A program made the translations under genes and the position numbers. This document shows, piece after piece, positions 50,457 through 58,632 of a DNA stretch of 64,000 bases. A model generated the notes under the pieces. The model worked only from the letters and a program-made list of their open reading frames with translations. It made no database searches and was not told the origin of the DNA. Every line of letters starts with the position of its first letter. Position 1 is the stretch's first letter. Origin of the DNA: an uncultured Clostridia bacterium (GTDB taxonomy: Bacteria; Bacillota; Clostridia; Oscillospirales; Acutalibacteraceae). The DNA is taken from contig CALEJF010000008.1 in NCBI GenBank assembly GCA_937898625.1, forward strand, positions 12,989 to 76,988, read 5' to 3'.

Positions 50457-52115
50457 ATGCTGGTATCACAAAAGAAAAGCTATCTTTATATTGCAATCTC
50501 GTTATTTTTAATATCAGTTGGTTTTATTCTCCACCAGAGTTTTAATGGTGCTGATGATTTATATCCGAAACAGATTTCAAGTATGGTATTTCAGATTGTC
50601 AGTGTTGATATTCTTATTGCATGGTGCGTTTCCATAAGAAACAGAATTTTGAATAAACAAATTCGCAGGTATCTGATATTAGTTGGAATTTTAATGATTT
50701 TCTGGCTTACTGTCCGTATCGCTAAATGGCGTTTTTTAGCAGTAACAGACCCGTTGGGCAGATATTTTTGGTATGCCTATTATATTCCAATGATACTTAT
50801 TCCACTTTTTGGAGTATTTATTGTACAGTATGTGGGAAAACCTGAAGATTATATTATTCCAAATAAATTCAAATTACTATTTGTTCCATCAATTATTCTT
50901 TTAGTATTTGTTTTTACTAACGATATTCACAGATGTGTGTTTGACTTTCCTGAGGGAATAATAAATTACAATGATATTTATACTCACGAATGGGGATTTA
51001 TCCCTGTTTGTACTTGGTTCGTTTCCCTTGGTTTTTATTTTACCGTTATGTTGCTTGTAAAAAGCCGAGTACCAGGTAGCCGTTCCTTTCAGAGATTACC
51101 AGCTGTAATACTGGCTTGTGCAGGGGTGTTCTGGATTCTATATGCTCTTGGTTTTGTTAAAGTAGACCTTACTGCAATGGATTGTCTTATAATCGCATTA
51201 TTGTTGGAAAGTGCAATTCAGAGTGGTCTTATCCGTTCTAACACGGGATACAATGAACTGTTTGAAATATCAACTGTTGCAGCTCAGATTGTAGATAAAA
51301 AATATGAACCGTGTTTTCTATCTGCTTTTGCAGACGATATTCCTGATGACATAATGCGTTGGGCAAAAGAAAAACCCATTGAGCGTGGCAACGTTCTTGT
51401 TAACAGTAAAGAAATTTCAGGTGGTTATGTTCTCTGGCAAGAGGATATCAAAGAAATCAAAAGGCTTATGAATGAGCTGACTGAAACACAGGAACATCTT
51501 AACGAAAACTATGTCCTTCTTAAAGCAGAACTTGAACTTAAAGAAAATAAGATAAGACTTGAAGAAAAGAACAGACTGTATGACAGAATTGCACAGGAGG
51601 TATCGGAACAACTGTCAAAAGCCGATTTTCTGCTGAAACAGGCAGAGGAAAAACCTGAAACTGCAAGAATAGCTTTGGCTCATATTTGTATAATCTGTGC
51701 ATATATAAAACGTCGTAGTAATCTTTTATTATTAAATGAGGAATCAAACCGTATTTCATCAAAAGAACTTGAGTATTGTTTACGCGAATCACTTGACAAT
51801 ATTGCACTTAATGGAGTTTTTACATCTCTTGACAGTAAATGTGACGGCAATATTTCAGTTGAATATGCAGTTAAGATTTATGATTTTTTCGAGGAAATAG
51901 TGGAGTATTTTACTACTGACATTACTGCAATCCTTGTCCATCTTGTAGGTAAGGATGATTACATAAAACTTCGTCTGCAAATCGGATGTGAAAATGAAAT
52001 TGAAGAGGAAAGCTTATCTGCAATTTTGATAACAGATTGCAAGATTTCCTATGATGTTCAGGATACTGACATTACAATTGACCTTCTTCTTTCAAAAAAA
52101 GGAGGTGCTGTGTAA
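50457..52115 (+). CDS. 7TM sensor protein with degenerate histidine-kinase region
   Basis: About seven membrane segments fill residues 8-260 (histidine kinase N-terminal 7TM type), followed by a helical coiled-coil linker (about 330-385). The kinase-like part is degenerate. The phosphoacceptor helix reads RLYDRIAQEVSEQL, with no His at the expected place, and I find no G1/G2 glycine boxes in the C-terminal 150 residues. It therefore likely senses and scaffolds rather than phosphorylates. It overlaps the true kinase gene at a TAATG junction. AAAGGAG precedes the start. No island operator lies upstream, and the -10-like TATATT at 50419 is weak. Confidence 0.8.
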   Translation: MLVSQKKSYLYIAISLFLISVGFILHQSFNGADDLYPKQISSMVFQIVSVDILIAWCVSIRNRILNKQIRRYLILVGILMIFWLTVRIAKWRFLAVTDPLGRYFWYAYYIPMILIPLFGVFIVQYVGKPEDYIIPNKFKLLFVPSIILLVFVFTNDIHRCVFDFPEGIINYNDIYTHEWGFIPVCTWFVSLGFYFTVMLLVKSRVPGSRSFQRLPAVILACAGVFWILYALGFVKVDLTAMDCLIIALLLESAIQSGLIRSNTGYNELFEISTVAAQIVDKKYEPCFLSAFADDIPDDIMRWAKEKPIERGNVLVNSKEISGGYVLWQEDIKEIKRLMNELTETQEHLNENYVLLKAELELKENKIRLEEKNRLYDRIAQEVSEQLSKADFLLKQAEEKPETARIALAHICIICAYIKRRSNLLLLNEESNRISSKELEYCLRESLDNIALNGVFTSLDSKCDGNISVEYAVKIYDFFEEIVEYFTTDITAILVHLVGKDDYIKLRLQIGCENEIEEESLSAILITDCKISYDVQDTDITIDLLLSKKGGAV

Positions 52116-53395
52116 TGCTTGACTTTATGAATTTACACATTTATGTAAGAATGTTTGTGCTTTTATCATTATTGATGTTAACAATCTTTAATACCTGTGT
52201 TTTCTTTAATGTTATATTCAAGAAAAAGAAATTGTTGCACAAAATATTACTTCTTGTATTCTCCTCGTTCAGCTTTTACACATTGATTATTTACGTAAGT
52301 CTGAATTATGCTAATGTGTTTGCTGATGTAGAATACAGTAGCACAATACTTACATCTTTCTTTCCTTTTTACATTCCTGTCTGGGTTGTGAATGTATTTT
52401 ATCTTGTGTATATTCTCATTGCTGAATATAAAAGGAGAAAGAATACAATTTCTACATTGTCGGTTAAAGAAAGCTTTGACAACCTTCCAACAGGACTTTG
52501 CTTTGCAAGGTCAAACGGAATGGTTCAACTTGTCAATTATCAGATGAATGAGTTGTCGCACATAATTTTAGGAAATGATATTCAAAATGCCAATGTTTTT
52601 TGGGAAACTGTTTGTGACGGGAGGCTGAACAAGGGCATTTTAAGACTTGTTGCGGGTGATAAACCAGAGTTGCGACTTCCCGATGATAGTGTATGGGTTT
52701 TCTCAAGAGAAGACCTTGGTGTGACAACACAGATTGTCGCTACCAATATGACAAATTATTACCGACTTACCAATACATTAAAACGAAAAAACGAAGAACT
52801 TGAGTTGATGAGTGAACGACTTCGTAAATATGGCGAAAATGTTGATGAATATACCCGTTCAAAAGAACGCCTTGAAACAAAAGTGCTGATTCACAATGAA
52901 ATCGGTCAGGCGTTGCTTACAACACGTCGTACATTAAACAGTAATGATGGTGATTTAAAAACCGTTCTTGATATATGGAACAGAAACATTTCAGTTCTCC
53001 GTATGGAAACAACACCACAGAATAAAGAGGACTATCTTGGTGAATTGATTAAGGCTGCAAAATCGGCTAATGTTGAAGTTCAGATTGACGGTCAACTCCC
53101 TGAAGATGAAGATATACAGCAGTTAATAGTTGCATCAGCAACAGAAGCATTGACAAATGCAATTCGTCACGCAGATGCAGAAAAACTTTTTGTTGAAATT
53201 GATTCAACAAAGAAGTATTATATTGCTTGTATAAGTAATGATGGAAAAGTCCCTGATGCTCCTATTACAGAAGGTGGCGGATTAAGTTCTTTGCGAAAAA
53301 GAATTGAAAAAACAGGTGGCATAATGTATGTTTCATGGGAACCTGTATTTAAACTTACAATAAAAATACCTAAAAAGAGTGGTGAGATACTATGA
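52115..53395 (+). CDS. Sensor histidine kinase (NarX/DesK-like class)
   Basis: This is a membrane histidine kinase. Three N-terminal membrane segments (about 8-30, 40-63, 75-105) are followed by a PAS-like region (DNLPTGLCFARSNGMVQLVN, about 125-210), a helix with the phosphoacceptor His in KVLIHNEIGQALLTTRRTL near 253, an N box in ATEALTNAIRHADA near 345 and a G box in GGGLSSLRKRIEKTGG near 390. All catalytic elements are present, in contrast to the gene before it. Its ATG overlaps both neighbours by a few bases. Its cognate regulator is the next gene. Confidence 0.88.
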   Translation: MLDFMNLHIYVRMFVLLSLLMLTIFNTCVFFNVIFKKKKLLHKILLLVFSSFSFYTLIIYVSLNYANVFADVEYSSTILTSFFPFYIPVWVVNVFYLVYILIAEYKRRKNTISTLSVKESFDNLPTGLCFARSNGMVQLVNYQMNELSHIILGNDIQNANVFWETVCDGRLNKGILRLVAGDKPELRLPDDSVWVFSREDLGVTTQIVATNMTNYYRLTNTLKRKNEELELMSERLRKYGENVDEYTRSKERLETKVLIHNEIGQALLTTRRTLNSNDGDLKTVLDIWNRNISVLRMETTPQNKEDYLGELIKAAKSANVEVQIDGQLPEDEDIQQLIVASATEALTNAIRHADAEKLFVEIDSTKKYYIACISNDGKVPDAPITEGGGLSSLRKRIEKTGGIMYVSWEPVFKLTIKIPKKSGEIL

Positions 53396-54024
53396 TAAAA
53401 GTTTTAATAGTTGAAGACGACCCAATGGCAAGAAAGCTCTTGGAAATATTCGTGGAAGGTAGCGAGAAATATTCCATTGTACATGCCATTGAAAGTGCAG
53501 CAATGGCTGAGATTTACTGCTTTAAAAATCCCATAGACCTTATTTTGATGGATGTTTGTACTGCTATGAATGCAAATGGACTTGAGGCGGCAGAAAAAAT
53601 CAAAAAAGCGTTTCCAAAAATTAAAATTATCATAATAACAAGCCAGCCTGAATGTAGCTTCCTTGACAGAGCAAGAAGTATTGGCGTTGATAGTTTCTGG
53701 TACAAGGAGTCTTCTGCAGAAAATATTCTTGCAGTTATGGATAAAACTATGGCAGGAGAATCTGTTTATCCTGACACAACACCCAAACTCCGATTAGGTA
53801 ATGCTATGAGTATCGATTTTACAGATAAGGAACTTGAGGTTTTGCGAGAACTGACGAGTGGTGAACCTGATGCAGTTATTGCAGAAAAGTTACATGTGTC
53901 CTTGAGAACTGTTAAAGCTCATATACAAAATATGAGAGATAAAACCGGCTTCAGGAACAGAACAGAACTTGCAGTAAGAGCAAGAGAATGCGGACTTGTA
54001 ATCAATGACCATAAACCTGAATAA
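53392..54024 (+). CDS. NarL/LuxR-type response regulator
   Basis: A 210-residue transcription factor. Residues 1-120 form the receiver domain, with acidic pocket VEDDP, the phosphorylation Asp in LILMDV near 53 and the conserved Lys in WYKESSA near 104. Residues 140-205 form a LuxR-type HTH (FTDKELEVLRELTSGEPDAV; LHVSLRTVKAHIQNMRDKTG). This family binds 7-2-7 inverted repeats, the layout of the six island operators, one of which starts 39 bases after this gene. I infer it is their activator. It overlaps the kinase gene by four bases. Confidence 0.92.
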   Translation: MIKVLIVEDDPMARKLLEIFVEGSEKYSIVHAIESAAMAEIYCFKNPIDLILMDVCTAMNANGLEAAEKIKKAFPKIKIIIITSQPECSFLDRARSIGVDSFWYKESSAENILAVMDKTMAGESVYPDTTPKLRLGNAMSIDFTDKELEVLRELTSGEPDAVIAEKLHVSLRTVKAHIQNMRDKTGFRNRTELAVRARECGLVINDHKPE

Positions 54025-54030
54025 GTTTTA

Positions 54031-54063
54031 ATTGACGGTGCTATAATAGTGCCGTCATTTTTT
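54031..54063 (+). terminator. Terminator after the response regulator
   Basis: GACGGTGCTA and TAGTGCCGTC form a ten-base stem with two G-U pairs, followed by ATTTTTTT, which runs directly into operator copy 5. Confidence 0.85.
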
Positions 54064-54106
54064 TGCACTAAAGTACAATGTAAATGTGTGTACTTCATTT
54101 TATAAT
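54063..54106 (+). promoter_or_regulatory. Island operator-promoter, copy 5
   Basis: TTGCACTAAAGTACAA at 54063-54078 followed by TGTAA, with TATAAT at 54101-54106: identical to copy 1 through the operator and identical in phasing. It serves the gene at 54138. Confidence 0.87.
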
Positions 54107-54137
54107 ATAATTGATGAATTATATTGGAGGTAATACT

Positions 54138-54755
54138 ATGGGATTATTTGATACATTAAAAAGACAAGCAGAACAGGCAGCTCGTTCTGCAACTGCACAG
54201 GCGGGACAGAATATTGCACAAGGTGTAAAAAACGCAGTTTCAGGAGTGGGTAATAAAACTTATTCAGTAACTCTTTCTCAATTACCGGTAAACCTTGCAC
54301 AGTTACAATCAATGCCCGAAAGCGATTTGAAGTCACCTGAAAAAACAGCAGCACTTGTAATTGCTGCATTGTGTATTTATCCAATTGACAAAGAAGCTTG
54401 TTGTGAAATGTTAGAGTTTCTTCATGGACCTAAAGGTTTAAGCGGATATGACAAACAATTCCTCGCGGACCGTTTTCGTGACAAGGACTATGTTCCTCGT
54501 TCATATTTTAACGGTGCAACACCGGAGAATAACTATGAGCCAACAGAACCATTCACTTTAACATTCTTTGAAAATCCGTACAGTCGTGATAGTTTCAATG
54601 AAGGCTATCTCACATTACATATTAAGTCAAATGGTGCAGATTCTGCACGACAGATAAGACTTCGCACAAAGCCATCAACAGGACAATGGTTCCTTTGGGA
54701 ACAATTTTTACTTTCAGACATCAGAGTGCCTGTAAGTGCTGACCCTTGGGCATAA
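54138..54755 (+). CDS. Conserved hypothetical protein (DUF6935-like)
   Basis: A 205-residue protein with an N-terminal amphipathic Ala/Gln-rich helix (MGLFDTLKRQAEQAARSATA), which could bind membrane surfaces. A compact domain follows, with VTLSQLPVNLAQLQSMPESD, FLADRFRDKDYVPRSYFNGA and RLRTKPSTGQWFLWEQFLLS. I believe this corresponds to DUF6935, a family seen beside SPFH/TPM genes, but I could not check. There is no signal peptide. ATG 54138 lies seven bases after GGAGG. It forms a single-gene unit between operator copy 5 and a terminator. Confidence 0.75.
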   Translation: MGLFDTLKRQAEQAARSATAQAGQNIAQGVKNAVSGVGNKTYSVTLSQLPVNLAQLQSMPESDLKSPEKTAALVIAALCIYPIDKEACCEMLEFLHGPKGLSGYDKQFLADRFRDKDYVPRSYFNGATPENNYEPTEPFTLTFFENPYSRDSFNEGYLTLHIKSNGADSARQIRLRTKPSTGQWFLWEQFLLSDIRVPVSADPWA

Positions 54756-54777
54756 ACTAAATAATCTTCAAAAAATA

Positions 54778-54806
54778 GAGCCAATTTTCGGATTGGCTTT
54801 GTTTTT
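54778..54806 (+). terminator. Terminator merging into operator copy 6
   Basis: GAGCCAAT and ATTGGCTT pair around TTTCGG and are followed by TGTTTTTT, leading straight into the sixth operator. Confidence 0.85.
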
Positions 54807-54849
54807 TGCACTAAAGTACAATGTAATTTGTTTTGATTGTCATTATAAT
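54806..54849 (+). promoter_or_regulatory. Island operator-promoter, copy 6
   Basis: TTGCACTAAAGTACAA at 54806-54821 followed by TGTAATTTG (as in copy 1), with TATAAT at 54844-54849. It serves the giant Cys/His-repeat protein and the MscS gene. Confidence 0.87.
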
Positions 54850-54914
54850 TATCATTGTATAAGTATAACTATGTGTATTTATACAAAAAACCTGAAAAGA
54901 AAGAAGGTGAGTAA

Positions 54915-57900
54915 ATGAGAAAATTTCCCGATGAATTTCAACGGGACGATGTAAATGGTGAGCATTTAAAAAATGATGAATTTTCTTTCTTGAATGAAAC
55001 AGAAGAATATGATGAGAGATTCTTTCATCAGGATGAGTACAATCGTGATTGCTACATAGGACTTAAGAACAAAGAAGATGACGATTATTCTGATGAAACT
55101 GAAACAGTTGCAAAAAGAATAGTAAACAAACCGTCAATTTTCATTAAAGCATTTGACAGTCTGCGTTCTTTGGCTTTTGCTCTTGCTTTGGGTACAGTTG
55201 TATTGGCAGGACCAGTTATAGATGGCGATATTCATCTCCTTGAGCCTCAAAATAATGAGTCAGCGGAGGATGTACCTGTTGTTTCGGTTGACCATAGTCA
55301 TGTCGCTTCGGATAGTTGGGATGTTATCTCTGAACCGACTTGCCAGATTTCAGGTAAAAAGGCGCTATTATGTGCTGAATGTAATGAAGTAATGGAAACA
55401 CAAGAAATCCCAATTACTGAACACAATTCAGGTAACTGGATTACGGAAAAACTAGCAAACTGCTCTCAAAATGGACTTGAATCAAGATTCTGTACTTTCT
55501 GTAATGAAAAACTTGAGTCAAGAGAAATACAAAATGGTAGTCATATTTCAAGTTATCTGATAACGGATATTGAAAGTACATGTACTAACGAAGGTTCAGG
55601 ACATACAGAGTGTAAAATCTGTAAAACGGTACTTAAAACCGAGAAAATACCAATAAAAGAACATAAAGAAACAATTGTTAATGGTAAACCTGCCACATGT
55701 AGTGAAAATGGATACACAGAAACAATTAAATGTTCGGAATGTAATAAGGTAATTAAAGACAGAGAAGAAATTCCTGCAACAAATCAACATTTAATTGCAA
55801 TAGTTAGTGGTGTTGATGCTACTTGCACCGCAACAGGCTATTCGGATTCAAGCTATTGTGCTGATTGTGGAAAAGTTATTAAAGAAAAGATCACAATCCC
55901 TGCAAAGGGACATACCGAAGTTGTAACAGCAGGTAAAGAACCGACTTGTACAGAGTCAGGATATACCGAATCAAGTATATGTGCTGAATGTGGTGAGCAG
56001 ATTAGGTCAAGTACTCCACTCCCTGCTAAAGGACATACAGTAGTTGTTACTGAAGGCAAAGAGCCGACCTGCACTGAAGATGGTTATGCAGAATCAGGAT
56101 ACTGTTCTGAATGTGGTGAGCAGATTAAGTCAAGCACCTCAATTCCTGCAACAGGACACAAAGAAGTTATAATAACAGGTAAAGAACCAACTTGTACAGA
56201 ATCAGGTTATACTGAATCAAGTAAGTGTTCTGAATGTGGTGAGCAGATTAAGTCAAGTACCCCAATTCCTGCTAAAGGACATACGGTAGTTGTTACTGAA
56301 GGCAAAGAGCCGACTTGTACAGAGTCAGGCTATACTGAATCAAGTAAGTGTTATGAATGTGGTGAGCAGATTAAGTCAAGTACCCCAATTCCAGCTAAAG
56401 GTCATACAGTAGTTGTTACCGAGGGTAAAGAGCCGACATGTACCGAAGATGGTTATGCAGAATCAGGATACTGTTCTGTATGTGGAGAGGTTATTACTGA
56501 ATCAACAGTGCTTCCTGCTAAAGGTCATACCGAGGTTATTACTGAAGGCAAGAATGCGACCTGTACTGAAAGTGGTTTCACGAAATCAAGTTATTGTTCT
56601 GTATGCAATGAAATTATTAGCGAATCAGAAATAATTCCAGCAACAGGTCATACAGAAGTTATTGACAATGCAGTTGAGCCGACTTGTACAGAGAATGGTT
56701 TAACAGAAGGTAGTCATTGTTCAGTATGTGGTGAAATAATTGTGGCACAGGAAGTTGTTTCGGCAACAGGTCACGAAGAGCGTGTTCTTATAGAAGGTAA
56801 AGAACCAACCTGTACGGAAGATGGATACACAGAATCATACATTTGTGGAGTTTGTAATGAAGTTATTGTTGAATCCGAAATAATATCTGCAACAGGACAT
56901 ACAGAGATAATTATAATAGAAGGACAAGCACCGACTTGTACAGAAGATGGCTTCACTGAATCACAGATTTGTGGAATATGTGACGAAATACTTGTTGAAT
57001 CAGAAGTTATTCCTGCAACTGGTCATGAAGAAGTGACAAATGAGGGCAAGGATGCAACTTGTACAGAAGATGGTTACACATCAAGTGTACATTGTGAAGT
57101 CTGTGGTGAATGGATTGTTCAAGAAACACTTGTTCCTGCAACTGGACATACAGAGGTTATTGATAATGCAGTTGAGCCTACTTGTACAGAGAGTGGTTTA
57201 ACAGAAGGTAACCATTGTTCAGTATGTGGTGAAATAATTGTTGCACAAGAAATTGTACCTGCAACTGGTCACAAGAACATTGTTAAAGAAACGGGTGTTC
57301 AACCAACTTGTACTGCAGATGGTTACACCGATTATGCATACTGTGCCGATTGTGGAACAGAAACTGTTGCAAGAGAAATAATTCCAGCAACAGGACATAG
57401 TGAAGATTTATCATATATTGAGGGTAGAGAACCTACCTGTACGGAAGATGGCTTCACAGAAGAAGGACATTGTACAAACTGTGGCGAAGTTATTGTCCCA
57501 TCAGAGGTAATTCCTGCAACTGGACATACAGAGATAATCATAATCGAAGGACAGGCACCGACTTGTACAGAAGATGGTTTCGCAGAGTCACAGATTTGTG
57601 GAATATGTGAAGAAGTACTCGTTGAATCCGAAGTTCTTCCTGCAACCGGTCACAATTATGGTGATTGGGAAACATTAGAAGAAGCAACATGTGAATCTGC
57701 AGGTTTCAGAAGACGCCTTTGTACAGAATGTGACGAGGGTATTGAAGAAGAGGAAATTCCTGCAACAGGTCATATTGAAGTGACTGCAGAAGGTTACGAT
57801 GCAACATGTACTGACCCAGGACTCTCAACAGGTGTGTATTGTGATGTCTGTGGTGAATGGATGGTTCAACAATTGATTATTGAACCAACAGGTCACACCG

Positions 57901-58604
57901 AAGTCATTGATAATGCGGTTGAACCAACTTGTACAGAAGACGGTTTAACAGAAGGTAGTCATTGTTCAGTATGTGGTGAAATAATTGTTGCACAGGAAAC
58001 TGTTCCGACTTATGGTCATGGTGAGCCAGTTCTTGTTGAAGGTAAGGAACCGACTTGTATGGAAGACGGATATACAGATTCATACATTTGCGGAATTTGT
58101 AATGAAGTTCTTGTTGAACCGGAAATAATTCCTGCTACGGGACACAGCGAAGACCTTTCATACATTGAAGGTGTGCCTCCAACTTGTACTGAAGCTGGAC
58201 GCACGGAAGAAGGATATTGCACTATCTGTGGTGAATTAGTCATTGAATCAGAACCAATCCCGGCAACAGGACATAAAGAGATTATAATTGTTGAAGGACA
58301 AGCACCAACATGTACGGAAGATGGCTTTACAGAATCCGAAATATGTGGAATGTGTGGCGAAACAATTGTAGAATCTCAAGTTCTTCCTGCTACAGGTCAT
58401 AATGAAGTGACTGCAGAGGGTTATGATGCAACATGTACTGACCCGGGACTCTCAACAGGTGTGTATTGTGATGTCTGTGGTGAATGGATTGTGCAACAAT
58501 TGATGACTGAACCAACAGGTCACAGTTGGGTTCAAAAACCGGATATGCCATACGAAGAATATGAATGTGAACACTGTGGTGAAACTACACAGACTCCGTA
58601 TTAG
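54915..58604 (+). CDS. Giant membrane-anchored protein of about 26 Cys/His repeats
   Basis: A 1229-residue protein. The first 75 residues are acidic and cytoplasmic (FSFLNETEEYDERFFHQDEY), then one membrane segment (about 78-98) leads to an extracytoplasmic array from about residue 130 to the end. I count about 26 units of 33-40 residues with the plan (P/A)TC-x(8-10)-C-x2-C-x(10-13)-GH, such as EPTCTEDGYTESYICGVCNE. Three Cys and one His recur with fixed spacing, as in a small zinc knuckle or a disulfide-plus-metal site. Units 6-10 are almost identical in DNA. A role as surface adhesin, metal sink or redox sensor is possible; none is shown. RBS AAGGTGA. Confidence 0.82.
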   Translation: MRKFPDEFQRDDVNGEHLKNDEFSFLNETEEYDERFFHQDEYNRDCYIGLKNKEDDDYSDETETVAKRIVNKPSIFIKAFDSLRSLAFALALGTVVLAGPVIDGDIHLLEPQNNESAEDVPVVSVDHSHVASDSWDVISEPTCQISGKKALLCAECNEVMETQEIPITEHNSGNWITEKLANCSQNGLESRFCTFCNEKLESREIQNGSHISSYLITDIESTCTNEGSGHTECKICKTVLKTEKIPIKEHKETIVNGKPATCSENGYTETIKCSECNKVIKDREEIPATNQHLIAIVSGVDATCTATGYSDSSYCADCGKVIKEKITIPAKGHTEVVTAGKEPTCTESGYTESSICAECGEQIRSSTPLPAKGHTVVVTEGKEPTCTEDGYAESGYCSECGEQIKSSTSIPATGHKEVIITGKEPTCTESGYTESSKCSECGEQIKSSTPIPAKGHTVVVTEGKEPTCTESGYTESSKCYECGEQIKSSTPIPAKGHTVVVTEGKEPTCTEDGYAESGYCSVCGEVITESTVLPAKGHTEVITEGKNATCTESGFTKSSYCSVCNEIISESEIIPATGHTEVIDNAVEPTCTENGLTEGSHCSVCGEIIVAQEVVSATGHEERVLIEGKEPTCTEDGYTESYICGVCNEVIVESEIISATGHTEIIIIEGQAPTCTEDGFTESQICGICDEILVESEVIPATGHEEVTNEGKDATCTEDGYTSSVHCEVCGEWIVQETLVPATGHTEVIDNAVEPTCTESGLTEGNHCSVCGEIIVAQEIVPATGHKNIVKETGVQPTCTADGYTDYAYCADCGTETVAREIIPATGHSEDLSYIEGREPTCTEDGFTEEGHCTNCGEVIVPSEVIPATGHTEIIIIEGQAPTCTEDGFAESQICGICEEVLVESEVLPATGHNYGDWETLEEATCESAGFRRRLCTECDEGIEEEEIPATGHIEVTAEGYDATCTDPGLSTGVYCDVCGEWMVQQLIIEPTGHTEVIDNAVEPTCTEDGLTEGSHCSVCGEIIVAQETVPTYGHGEPVLVEGKEPTCMEDGYTDSYICGICNEVLVEPEIIPATGHSEDLSYIEGVPPTCTEAGRTEEGYCTICGELVIESEPIPATGHKEIIIVEGQAPTCTEDGFTESEICGMCGETIVESQVLPATGHNEVTAEGYDATCTDPGLSTGVYCDVCGEWIVQQLMTEPTGHSWVQKPDMPYEEYECEHCGETTQTPY
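55900..56530 (+). repeat. Recently amplified DNA repeats inside the giant gene
   Basis: Four to five consecutive units of about 120 bases (around 55910, 56035, 56155, 56275 and 56400) share long identical stretches, including the codons for SECGEQIKSSTPIPAKGH. This points to recent unequal crossing-over or gene conversion, and probable copy-number variation between strains. Other units of the gene are far more diverged. Confidence 0.8.
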
Positions 58605-58632
58605 TGACAAAAGTTTGAAAGGAAGTAATTAT

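Noticed and set aside
55300..58600. Regular repeats that could be taken for a CRISPR array or satellite DNA
   Set aside because: The period is a multiple of three, the frame stays open for 1229 codons, and most differences are synonymous or conservative. There are no unique spacers and no cas genes.
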